Position numbers and translations under genes: made by a program. From Streptomyces roseofulvus (GTDB taxonomy: Bacteria > Actinomycetota > Actinomycetes > Streptomycetales > Streptomycetaceae): a DNA stretch of 64,000 nucleotides. The notes below the pieces were generated by a model. It was given only the letters and a program-made list of their open reading frames with translations. It did not search any database and was not told the DNA's origin. Of the stretch, positions 1 to 8,021 are shown one piece after another; the first letter of the stretch is position 1; each line of letters opens with the position of its first letter. The DNA lies in NCBI RefSeq assembly GCF_039534915.1, contig NZ_BAAAWE010000001.1, forward strand, positions 6,138,001 to 6,202,000. Reading direction: 5' to 3'.

Positions 1-459
1 CGCGAGGTCTCTGCGGCAGTCCTCGGGGCGCATCGCCCAGCCTCGTCGCACCTTCGGGAAGGCGTCGGGGAACTGCATTAGCCACGCCTCCATCTCCACT
101 GCTGCCAATGCCAGAGCGGACGGGCAGGGCAGGCCGTTGGCCAGTTGAGCAGAGACCCGGGCTCGGACTCTGTCGTAGTTTTCGTCGGCCACACCGTCGA
201 GGTCCGCATGGACAACGACACCGGCCAGTTCGGCCTTGCAGTCCTTCGCCTTGGCCAGAGCGTTCTTGCGGAGGGTCTCGACGCGAGGGCTGAGCTGATT
301 GATTGCCGCCGCCAGCTTGATCTTGTCCTTGATCATTTCGATCTTCGGGCACGGACCGGGATGCAGCGCGCGTATCAGATGCCGGAGAACCTCACGGTCG
401 TTGTCGCTCTCGCCGGCGACGATGATGACGGATGGGGGCTTCCGAGACCGCTGATTCAC
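1..459 (-). CDS. TOPRIM-like nuclease, partner of AAA ATPase (C-terminus beyond window)
   Basis: Partial gene: 153 codons are visible and the frame runs off the left edge. It starts with a GTG that overlaps the ATPase stop codon (GTGA, 456-459), so the two are translationally coupled. Residues 11-19 read VIIVAGESD, with E17 in the position of the TOPRIM glutamate. VVVHADLDG supplies a DxD pair (D86/D88), and VEMEAW (E122/E124) resembles the following acidic motif of DUF4276-like TOPRIM proteins. Families of this kind pair with SMC/OLD-like ATPases in phage defence (OLD, RloAB, PARIS type). The fold assignment rests on motifs only. Which named system it belongs to cannot be decided because the end is missing. 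Confidence 0.7.
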   Translation of the reverse strand, partial: MNQRSRKPPSVIIVAGESDNDREVLRHLIRALHPGPCPKIEMIKDKIKLAAAINQLSPRVETLRKNALAKAKDCKAELAGVVVHADLDGVADENYDRVRARVSAQLANGLPCPSALALAAVEMEAWLMQFPDAFPKVRRGWAMRPEDCRRDLA

Positions 460-1751
460 AGGGCGCCTCCCAGGGACCCGGAGTACCAGAGGTTGCCCAT
501 GGGCTCGTACTCGGACTCCTCGATCACTTCACGTAGGTCCTTGAGCCTGCGGGCGGGGATGACGGAGGCTCCATTGGGGCCGCGCTCACAGGGGACGAAC
601 TCCTCGGGCTCCAGCTCGCTGACGAAGACAGGTGAATGGGTGGTGACCAGGTACTGACTTCTCTCGCTCGCCTCGCGGAGTCGCTCCGACATCAGGCTCA
701 AGGCGTGCGGATGGATTCCGTGGTCGATCTCTTCGATACAGGTGAGGAGCGGAGGGTTCGGATCATGGAAGATCGCGAGCATGCACAGGATACGGACGGT
801 GCCCCAAGACGCCTCCGCCAGGCGGGTTCGACCTCGTAGCCCATTCTCTTCCAGCTCCACCGCGGTTCGATGCGACACGAGACCGGGCGGGTCCACGAGA
901 TGGATGTTCCGGATCTGAGGAACCACCTTCCGGACGTCCTCGACAAGCAGCTCCCAGGCGTCCCCGTCTTCCTTGAGCCCGCGCAGGAAGTCGGCCAGGT
1001 TGGCGGCGTCGCTTCTGAGGTGCCCGCCGGACTCGCTGATGCCCCACGGCTTGCGGGCGAGCCTGACGTCCGGGTCGAACACGCGGATCCGGGCGAGATG
1101 ATGCCGTACGTTGCCAATGGCCCTGGCCGACGGGCTGTCTCTGTGAAGGGGTAGTGCCCGATCGCCCTGCAGGGCGGAGGACAGTCGACCGATCTTGGCC
1201 GTCCCGCACGGATGGTCCGCCTCGAGCGGGCTGTCGACTGTCAGCGCATCATTCGTCAGTCCGACCGTGGTCTCGACACCCTCCAGCGGATGCTGGGTGA
1301 ACCGCTCACGCCGGTACATGGTGTGGCTCTGCCGGGAGCCTTCCGGCAGCCGGCGGCGGTCGATGCTCAGCTCGTACCGGTCGGGCTCGTCCTCCGAGGC
1401 GAAGTCCGACCAGATGCCCTCGATGCCGACCGATATACGCGACACCGGCCTCGGGCCGCCGCGGAAGGCCAGCACATCGAACCCGCCCTGGGTGTTCAGC
1501 GCCGGTTCGATCCCCTCACGGGACACATCGCCCAGGAAGTTCAGGGCGTGCAGGACGTTCGACTTGCCCGCGGCGTTGGGTCCGACCATGACCGTCAGCG
1601 GGCCCAGCGGCAGCTTCACGTCCGTCAGGGTGCGGAAGTTCCGGACCGTCAGTCCGAGAATCCGGTGGTTCAAACGCGTGCCCAATCGTGGAGCAGCCGG
1701 GCGCAGCACGGCCGGTGTCGACAAGCGGTGCCACGGCAGACGCACGGTCAT
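456..1751 (-). CDS. AAA ATPase (OLD/AAA_21-like), defence-type
   Basis: 431-residue ATPase of the ABC/SMC-like AAA_21 group. The N-terminal strand-loop LTVRNFRTL precedes a Walker A motif, GPNAAGKSN, at about residues 56-64. ASWGTVRILCML (about 317-328) matches the signature region, and LLTCIEEIDHGIHP (about 336-349) is the Walker B segment. VTTHSPVF follows as the switch histidine. These features match ATPases that gate a TOPRIM nuclease, and the TOPRIM gene lies directly downstream with a 4-bp overlap. The start used is ATG at 1751. It has no convincing ribosome binding site, and homology to the family would begin only at about residue 28, so a later TTG/GTG start is possible. The trigger is unknown. 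Confidence 0.8.
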   Translation of the reverse strand: MTVRLPWHRLSTPAVLRPAAPRLGTRLNHRILGLTVRNFRTLTDVKLPLGPLTVMVGPNAAGKSNVLHALNFLGDVSREGIEPALNTQGGFDVLAFRGGPRPVSRISVGIEGIWSDFASEDEPDRYELSIDRRRLPEGSRQSHTMYRRERFTQHPLEGVETTVGLTNDALTVDSPLEADHPCGTAKIGRLSSALQGDRALPLHRDSPSARAIGNVRHHLARIRVFDPDVRLARKPWGISESGGHLRSDAANLADFLRGLKEDGDAWELLVEDVRKVVPQIRNIHLVDPPGLVSHRTAVELEENGLRGRTRLAEASWGTVRILCMLAIFHDPNPPLLTCIEEIDHGIHPHALSLMSERLREASERSQYLVTTHSPVFVSELEPEEFVPCERGPNGASVIPARRLKDLREVIEESEYEPMGNLWYSGSLGGAL

Positions 1752-1966
1752 GTACGTGCAGACGTCGTGGGGGTCGGCTGCCGAGCTTCACGAACAGTAC
1801 CTCGCTGGTCACAGCGCTACCAGGTTCTTGAACGTTCCAGCCAAGAAGGCTGAAAAGGCGTCATTACGCACAGCGGCGATGCGGCGGATCCTGAAGCGGC
1901 GAGCAAGAAGGAACGAGGGAGAAGCGCGAGGGAAGAGGACGCGGGCCGAGCCGAGGGGGAGCCGCC

Positions 1967-3013
1967 ATGTCCGGACCGCTGTACGTTCCCGTCCTGCCGG
2001 CGAAGCCGCACGCTCGTCAGGCGTACCGGCAGCTGAGTCCAGCTGTACAGGTGGCTGTCGTGCCGCTGTGGAACCTTCCGCCCCGTGCGGGCCTGCACCC
2101 TGACGTACTCGTCACCGACGTGCGACAGGACGTACGCGACGTGAGCAGAGTCCAGCGCCACCATCCGGCCTGGGTCGACGCCCCGTTCGCCGACGAAGCA
2201 CAACTGTCGGCCCTGGCTGAGGTGTTGTCTGTGGACGCCGAAGTGAGTCCGCTGCGCCCCGTGACGGGTCCCGAGCGTCCTGAGGGGCATCAAGCCGCGA
2301 CGCTGGAGCACGCTCGGTCCACGGGGAACGGGCTCGCCATACGGGTGATGATGCCCGGTGAGTGGGACGACGCCGTCGGTCATGACGTCCGTGATCTGGT
2401 CGCCCGCGTCGATCCCGCAGTCGAGGCGGACCTCCTGCTCGACCTGGGCGCCGTGCGTGCCGACCGGCCCGACGCGGCGAAGGAGTCTCTGCGCGCGCTC
2501 GACGCCTTGGTACCGCTGATGCCGTGGCGGACGGCCGCCGTCCTGGGTGGCGGCTTCCCCGATGTGACGGCCCGACTCCTGGAGCACGGCACGGCTGTGG
2601 AGCCCCGCTGGGACTGGCTCGCCTGGCGCGAGCTGACCAGCAGCTCCCGCGAGTTCGTCCGCCGGCTTGTGTACGGTGACTACGGCATCGACTCCACCCG
2701 CGGCATCACTCGCGGACCCTCCTCCGGCAAGGGCGGTCCACCCTGGGGCGTACTGCGGTACACCACTGACGAGTCGTTCGTCCTCATGAAGGTGCCGACG
2801 CGAGGCGACGACCGGGCCGCCACCATCCGGGCAGCCGCTCAGGAGATCCTCGCCTTACCGGACTTCCGCGGCACGACGGCCGGCGCGGGCGAGACCTGGC
2901 TGCGCGACTGCGCGCGAGGCCAGGGCCCGCAAGGCACCGGAAACGCAGCGGTCTGGCTGCAGATGGGCAACGTCCAGCACATGACGTATGTTGCCCGGAG
3001 CCTGCAGCCCTGA
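1967..3013 (+). CDS. T4 beta-protein-like family protein
   Basis: 348 residues, ATG preceded by GAGGGGGAG. The N-terminus (YVPVLPAKPHARQAYRQL, then VVPLWNLPP) is the hallmark of the beta family, named after the phage T4 beta protein and often found next to restriction or defence genes. Its molecular role is not established. The body is compatible with a TIM-barrel-like fold: alternating strands such as IRVMM, AEADLLLDLG and AAVLGGGFP. An in-frame TTA codon lies at 2855-2857 (residue 297), so translation should depend on the bldA leucyl-tRNA. The gene diverges from the AAA/TOPRIM pair across a 215-bp gap and converges on the caspase gene, with only 18 bp between the stops. Confidence 0.75.
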   Translation: MSGPLYVPVLPAKPHARQAYRQLSPAVQVAVVPLWNLPPRAGLHPDVLVTDVRQDVRDVSRVQRHHPAWVDAPFADEAQLSALAEVLSVDAEVSPLRPVTGPERPEGHQAATLEHARSTGNGLAIRVMMPGEWDDAVGHDVRDLVARVDPAVEADLLLDLGAVRADRPDAAKESLRALDALVPLMPWRTAAVLGGGFPDVTARLLEHGTAVEPRWDWLAWRELTSSSREFVRRLVYGDYGIDSTRGITRGPSSGKGGPPWGVLRYTTDESFVLMKVPTRGDDRAATIRAAAQEILALPDFRGTTAGAGETWLRDCARGQGPQGTGNAAVWLQMGNVQHMTYVARSLQP

Positions 3014-3031
3014 CCCGGTCGCGGTCCGCCC

Positions 3032-6000
3032 TCAGGCGAAGAGCGGCTCCAGCATCGTCTCGCCCGCCAGGATCCGCCACGCCGGCACCCGGACCGTCCG
3101 TGCCACCGGTCCGGGCTTCGCGCCGGAGCCGCCGGACGGCAGCCCGGACAGCAGGTCGCCGCGCGCGTGCGTCAGACGCAGGTGGCGGGCAGGGTCCTGC
3201 CCGTGCTCGGGCCCGGTGTCGACGAGGACGGCGGTGTTGGCGCCGTCCACCGTGAACAGCAGGTCGACGATGTGCCCGCCGACCACCGCCTCGCGCTCCA
3301 GGTCGGTCACACCACGGCGCCCCAGGAAGTCCTGGAGCCGGTCCGTGAGCTCCTCCCGGAAGGTGCTCCGCGACCTCGCGCCGAAGCCCGCGCCCGGCCG
3401 GTCCGCCGACGATCCCGCGCCCAGCACCTCCGACCGCCCCGCGAGGAGCGCCGGAAGCCCCGACTGCCCCTGCCAGAAGTCGTGGCTGCCCACCGTGATC
3501 AGCTGCGACTTCGCCCGGGTGACGGCGACGTTCCACAGGTTGACCTGGCTCGACACCCAGTGCGTCGTCCGGGGCGGGGTGTTGCAGGTGGCCACCGGGC
3601 TGAGGACCATGACGTCCCGCTGGCCGCCCTGGAAGGCGTGCACCGTGCCGACCCGCACGCGGTCGTCGTCCGCCCACACCCGCGCCAGGGCGTCCTTCTG
3701 GGCACGGAACGGCGTCACCACGCCTACCGTCGCGTCCTCGGGAAGCCGCGCGAGCAGCTCGTCCACCGTCTCCCGCACCCGGGCGGCCTCCGCCGCGTTC
3801 CGCGACGACCGGCCACCCGGGCCCAGTGCCGACGCGCCGTCCGGCACGTCCACCCAGCCGAGGGCCGGCGCCGGGCCGCCCGACCCGATCGGATCGAGCG
3901 CCGGAACCTGCCTCCTGACGTCGGTGAGGACCTGCAACTGCCCCGCGTAGCAGTGACCGTTGACGACATCGGCGATCGCCGGGTGGCACCGGTAGTGCTC
4001 GTCGAGCAGCAGCGTCTCCTCGCCGTGCTGCGCCGCCGCGTGGTACGCGGAGTACACGTGGTAGGCGAGCCGGTGATCCTCCAGCTGCGCCGCGCTCAGC
4101 CCCGCCCGCACACGGGCCTGCCGCTCCTGCTGCGCCGTGATCCCGGGAATGTGCCCGAGCTGCATCGGGTCCCCGATGATCAGCGCCCGCTTCGCCCGGA
4201 ACAGCAACGGCAGCACCGACGGGATCGAGCACTGGCTGGCCTCGTCGATCACGACGAGGTCGAAGAGCTCCGGGACCAGTTCGAGCTGACGCACCGAGTG
4301 GGTGCTGATGGCCCAGCCCTTCAGGTGCGCCATCAGATTGCGCTGGCTCTTCCAGAAGCCGGAGCGCCGGCGCAGGGCCTGGAGCCGCTGGGCCATCAGC
4401 GACCGCCCCCGGGTCATCGCCTCGGCGGACACGGCCCGGGCCAGCTCGCCCGACACCTCCGACAGACCCGCCCGGCTCTCCAGCCGCGCCCGCTTCAGCG
4501 CCTCCTCGTCCAGGGCGAGATGCTCCGGTACGAGGCTCCTGAGCGCGCCTTCCACTCCGGCGGCCTCGGCGAGGGCGAGCAGCAGCTCGGACGGTACGGG
4601 CCGTTCCGCGGCCCAGTCCGGCCACGCGCCCGCACCGCCCTCCCCGGCCGAGGCGACGAACGCGGAGAGCGCCCGCCCCCTGCGCCACCGGCCGAAGGAG
4701 TACCAGCGGGCGACAGCGGCCCTGCGCGCCCGGTCCTCCCAGTCGGCGAGCGACGGGGCCCCGCCCTCAAACCACGCCCGCTCCAGGAGCTCCACCGGCA
4801 GCCCGAGCTCGTCCGCGCGGCGCGCCCGCTCCCGCAGCAGCTCCAGCAGCCGCGCCTCCTCCCCGACCAGCCGCGCCGCCTCGGCCTCGTGCACGGCGGC
4901 CCGGGCGTGCCGGTTCCTGAGGTCGCCCGCCACGGTCGCCGCACCTCGCGCCGGGGCCTCGACGGGCTCGGCGAGCAGCCGCTCCAGTTTCGCGGCCTCG
5001 GCCTCCAGGGCCTCGGAGTTCCCCGTCCGCATGAGCAGCCCGGGGGAGATGGCGTCGCAGCGCTCGGCCACCACGTTCACGGCCTCGTTGTTCGTGGACG
5101 CGACGAGGACGGACTGCCCGGCGGCCACCGCGGTGGCGACCACCGCCGCCACCACCTCGCTCTTCCCGGTGCCGGGCGGCCCGGTGGAGACGGTGAGCGG
5201 TCGGGTCATCGCCGACGTGATCACCTGCGCCTGGCTCTCATTGCATGGCCCGGGGGAGACCAGGACGGGCGGCGCGTCGAGCCCGGCCGGTCCGCCGTCG
5301 CCACCACCGGTGAGCAGTGCGTCCAGGGCGGTGCCGGGGATCCGGTCGGCGCGCGTGGACATCTGGAGCAGATTCTCCACGAGCCCTTCGGACGCGGTCC
5401 GTTCCAGCCCCGAGGGCGTGAGGAGGACAGCGGCGTTGTGGGCGCCCGGACGCAGCGAGTCCATGACGGACCGCTCGCTGAGCGCGGACAGGTCGAGCGG
5501 CTCCAGCTCCGGGAGTTCGAGCCGCGTCAGGAGCTCCCGCACCGCCTTCACCATCTGGGCGGCGTTGCCCTCCTGCCAGGTCGGCTGCCAGCGGCCGAGC
5601 AGGTCGGCCGCCTCCTCGTCCTCCAGCAGCTCCGCGAGCACACCGCTGTGCAGCGACGGCACCCCGCTCGGCCGCAGCCGGTCCCGCCCGTCCTCGTCGG
5701 GCGCCAGCTCCATCGGCTGTACCAGCAGCGGCGCGATGCGCACCGCGGCCCGCCGGCCGCCGTTCCCGCCGCGCTCGGGCAGCGTCACGGCCGGGTACCC
5801 GTACCAGTACTCCTGCAGTCCGGCCTCGTCGACCTTCGCACCCGTGCTCTTCGCCTTGGGCAGTCCACCGGGCGCGGGAAGACCGGAGCCCAGTCCGGAC
5901 TGGATCGTCTCCGGCCCCTGCCCCAGCAGGAAGTAATCGGAGTTCCGGCCGCCGTCCCGGTCGGGCAGCATCTTCGACTCGGCCTGCGCCCGCAGGCAGT

Positions 6001-6904
6001 GCGCGTAGTAGCGCAGCAGACGCTCCCGGTCCACGCCGTCGTGCGCGTCCTGCGCGACGAGGCCGCGGGCCTTCGACAGCGCCGAGGAGACCGGCAGACC
6101 GCGACCGGCCTCCGGCGGCGGCTCGGGGAGCTGGACGGACCGCGCCACCGAGCGGGCCAGCGGCAGGGAATGCGTCGCACGGATGGTGGATTTGGTGGGC
6201 CGCTGCTCCTCGGGCACGCCGATGCGGACCATCTGCGCGGTCAGGTACTCGAACAGGTCGTCCGGCGTGATCCAGCCGCTGTCCTTGATCCGCCCGCTGC
6301 GCAGCCCCTCGACGATCTCCCCGGTGAACCGTGACGTGCCGAGCGAGGAACCGGCCGGAGCCAGCGCCGAGGCGGGCTGGAGGGCGTCCGAGGCGGTGAT
6401 GAAGTACACGCCGGTCGGCCGCAGCAGCGTGCTGGGCGCGGGACGTACGTCGTCGGCCGCTCCCTTGGCCGTCCAGCCCTGCACGACGGACCCGCTGGAG
6501 CAGCAGTCGAGCAGCACGACCTTCGAGGAGGCCCGGCACGACGTGAGCATCCGCTCCAGGAACTCGGCCGGCACGGCGGTACCGGGCAGGTCGTCCGGAT
6601 CGGCGTCCCGGGTCAGGAAGTACAGCTGCCCGTCCGCCTCGCAGAACTCTCCGTGCCCGCTGAAGTAGAGCAGCGCCGTCTCGCTGGCCTGCCGCTCCTC
6701 CAGGAACGTCTCCACGGCGTGCAGCATCTCGGCGCGCGTCGGCTCCGCGACCATCGCGCAGTCGTTGTACATGCCGATCTCGGTGCTCTCCAGGACCGCC
6801 TGCATGTAGTGCAGGTCCGCCCGCACCGCCGGCAGGTCGTGATACCGGTCGCTGTCGTACGTGGATACGCCGATGAGCACGGCGTACCGGTCGTTGTCAC
6901 TCAC
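3032..6904 (-). CDS. Caspase - superfamily 1 helicase fusion with C-terminal nuclease-like domain
   Basis: 1290-residue effector-like protein. Residues 1 to about 240 form a caspase-fold peptidase with the His/Cys dyad in LLYFSGHGE (H84) and VVLLDCCSSG (C135). After a linker region, an Upf1/AAA_11-12-type superfamily 1 helicase follows: Walker A in STGPPGTGKSE (about 569-577), DEAD-like box VVIDEASQC (about 882-890), then GDPMQLG, HAFQGGQRD and VAVTRAKS. The last 90 residues resemble a Vsr/DUF559-type PD-(D/E)XK fold (HIVDLLF, then VDTGPEHGQDPARH), but the usual Glu is not evident. The gene starts with GTG overlapping the EACC1 stop (GTGA, 6901-6904). A protease plus nucleic-acid sensor plus EACC1 fits the conflict systems described by Aravind and colleagues. 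An abortive-infection role is inference. Confidence 0.85.
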   Translation of the reverse strand: MSDNDRYAVLIGVSTYDSDRYHDLPAVRADLHYMQAVLESTEIGMYNDCAMVAEPTRAEMLHAVETFLEERQASETALLYFSGHGEFCEADGQLYFLTRDADPDDLPGTAVPAEFLERMLTSCRASSKVVLLDCCSSGSVVQGWTAKGAADDVRPAPSTLLRPTGVYFITASDALQPASALAPAGSSLGTSRFTGEIVEGLRSGRIKDSGWITPDDLFEYLTAQMVRIGVPEEQRPTKSTIRATHSLPLARSVARSVQLPEPPPEAGRGLPVSSALSKARGLVAQDAHDGVDRERLLRYYAHCLRAQAESKMLPDRDGGRNSDYFLLGQGPETIQSGLGSGLPAPGGLPKAKSTGAKVDEAGLQEYWYGYPAVTLPERGGNGGRRAAVRIAPLLVQPMELAPDEDGRDRLRPSGVPSLHSGVLAELLEDEEAADLLGRWQPTWQEGNAAQMVKAVRELLTRLELPELEPLDLSALSERSVMDSLRPGAHNAAVLLTPSGLERTASEGLVENLLQMSTRADRIPGTALDALLTGGGDGGPAGLDAPPVLVSPGPCNESQAQVITSAMTRPLTVSTGPPGTGKSEVVAAVVATAVAAGQSVLVASTNNEAVNVVAERCDAISPGLLMRTGNSEALEAEAAKLERLLAEPVEAPARGAATVAGDLRNRHARAAVHEAEAARLVGEEARLLELLRERARRADELGLPVELLERAWFEGGAPSLADWEDRARRAAVARWYSFGRWRRGRALSAFVASAGEGGAGAWPDWAAERPVPSELLLALAEAAGVEGALRSLVPEHLALDEEALKRARLESRAGLSEVSGELARAVSAEAMTRGRSLMAQRLQALRRRSGFWKSQRNLMAHLKGWAISTHSVRQLELVPELFDLVVIDEASQCSIPSVLPLLFRAKRALIIGDPMQLGHIPGITAQQERQARVRAGLSAAQLEDHRLAYHVYSAYHAAAQHGEETLLLDEHYRCHPAIADVVNGHCYAGQLQVLTDVRRQVPALDPIGSGGPAPALGWVDVPDGASALGPGGRSSRNAAEAARVRETVDELLARLPEDATVGVVTPFRAQKDALARVWADDDRVRVGTVHAFQGGQRDVMVLSPVATCNTPPRTTHWVSSQVNLWNVAVTRAKSQLITVGSHDFWQGQSGLPALLAGRSEVLGAGSSADRPGAGFGARSRSTFREELTDRLQDFLGRRGVTDLEREAVVGGHIVDLLFTVDGANTAVLVDTGPEHGQDPARHLRLTHARGDLLSGLPSGGSGAKPGPVARTVRVPAWRILAGETMLEPLFA

Positions 6905-7326
6905 GCCGCGCCCGGCCCGCCCTGCGCGCCGTCGTCGTCCGCCGAACCCGCACCACCGTTGAGGAACCGCTCGATCTGTGCGTCGTCCGCACGGGCCTGC
7001 TTCCCGGAGATCGTCAGGGTCGCCCCGTCGGGCCGCGTCACGACGATCGTCCGCTGCGGCACGCGCGCCAGCCAGACCTGAAGGGCGGCGGCGGCCAGGG
7101 ACCCGCCGCCGAACACCAGACCGAGGAGCTCCGCGACCGGTCCGCCCTTGTCGGTGGTGGTGCCAGTGGGTGCGGGGCCGGCCGGAACGTCGAGCGCGGC
7201 CTGCGGGTCCGCCTCGGCGAGGGCGGCGAGTAACTCGCGGGCCTCACGCCGGGCGCGCAGCGGATCCTCGTCGACGATGGAGATGCGGTAACCGGCGGCC
7301 GGGTCGGTGTGGGTGGTGCTGCTCAC
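6901..7326 (-). CDS. EACC1-like effector-associated constant component
   Basis: 141 residues from a GTG at 7326 that is preceded by a GGGGGG run about 5 nt upstream. An upstream start is possible but lacks a better site. The pattern matches EACC1: YRISIVDEDP, an ELLAALAEADP helix, a Gly-rich hydrophobic segment (LLGLVFGGGSLAAAALQVWLARV) and a C-terminal strand pair RTIVVTRPDGATLTISG. EACC1 proteins sit next to effectors such as caspases or trypsins and are thought to couple them to a sensor or to the membrane. Here EACC1 is the first gene of a two-gene operon with the caspase-helicase. An in-frame TTA codon (7231-7233, residue 32) makes the operon a probable bldA target. Confidence 0.75.
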   Translation of the reverse strand: MSSTTHTDPAAGYRISIVDEDPLRARREARELLAALAEADPQAALDVPAGPAPTGTTTDKGGPVAELLGLVFGGGSLAAAALQVWLARVPQRTIVVTRPDGATLTISGKQARADDAQIERFLNGGAGSADDDGAQGGPGAA

Positions 7327-7431
7327 GTGCGCTGTTCCCCCCTTGGGCTCCCCCGTGCAGTGCACACACGGACGCACGACCCTAGCGGCACGCGCCGACA
7401 GACCGTCGGCCAATTTCCGAAAACTCGCTGG

Positions 7432-7872
7432 TCATTGGCGTGAAAGGCACAGTTCGGCCCAGACGGTCTTGCCGGGAGCACCCACGCGCGGCGTCACCGC
7501 CCACCGACTCGCCAGCCGCGCCACGACCAGCAACCCCCGCCCCGACTCGGCTTCCCCGGGCGGCTCATGGGAGGAGAGCAGCGGTACGCGCTCGGTACGG
7601 GTGTCGGTGACCTCGATACGCAGGGTGTCCGCCGAGTCGGTGAGCCTGAGGTGGAAGTCCCGCCCGGGCACGTGCCCGTGACGCACGGCGTTACCGGTCA
7701 GCTCGGCGGCGATCAGCGTCATGGTCTCGTTGGCGGTCGAGGTGTACGGGTGCCCCCAGCTGTCCAGACGGTGGGAGACGAGCCGCCGGGCGAGGCGGGC
7801 CCCGCGAGGGGAGGACGTGAAGCGCATCGCGAACTGAAGGGCGCTGGACGCGGAGGAAGTTTCGCTGTTCAT
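7432..7872 (-). CDS. Anti-sigma-factor-like ATP-binding protein (HATPase_c, RsbW type)
   Basis: 146 residues with the GHKL fold motifs of streptomycete RsbW-like serine kinases: N-box AELTGNAVRHG, G1 VTDTR and G2 SGRGLLVV. These proteins bind sigma factors or anti-anti-sigma factors. Streptomyces has dozens, often beside XRE/DUF397 pairs as here. The neighbouring XRE gene is divergent across a 149-bp promoter region. The partner sigma factor cannot be inferred. The gene lies upstream of EACC1 on the same strand with a 105-bp gap, so read-through into the caspase operon is possible but not shown. Confidence 0.85.
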   Translation of the reverse strand: MNSETSSASSALQFAMRFTSSPRGARLARRLVSHRLDSWGHPYTSTANETMTLIAAELTGNAVRHGHVPGRDFHLRLTDSADTLRIEVTDTRTERVPLLSSHEPPGEAESGRGLLVVARLASRWAVTPRVGAPGKTVWAELCLSRQ

Positions 7873-7895
7873 GGGACACAGGCTGGCGCCTGCCG

Positions 7896-7910
7896 CTTAC
7901 GCTGAGTAAG
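7896..7910. promoter_or_regulatory. Inverted repeat CTTAC-N5-GTAAG in the ATPase/XRE divergent region
   Basis: Perfect 5-bp arms (7896-7900 and 7906-7910) with a GCTGA spacer, 24 bp upstream of the ATPase start and 112 bp upstream of the XRE start. The position suits an operator for the adjacent XRE regulator. Assignment is by position only. Confidence 0.4.
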
Positions 7911-8021
7911 GCTCGATGCGCGTACAGGGGGCAGCGGTAGGCGCGGTGTCGGTGCCTGTAGGCGGCGCGGAGCGTGACGGCCGACGCGGAGCGGCGTTGG
8001 CCGGTGGAGGTGAGGGCGGGC

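Noticed and set aside
1..1751. Assignment of the ATPase pair to PARIS
   Set aside because: The TOPRIM partner is truncated by the window and its motifs look closer to DUF4276 than to AriB.
3167..6334. Plus-strand open frame of 1055 codons
   Set aside because: Antisense shadow of the caspase-helicase gene.
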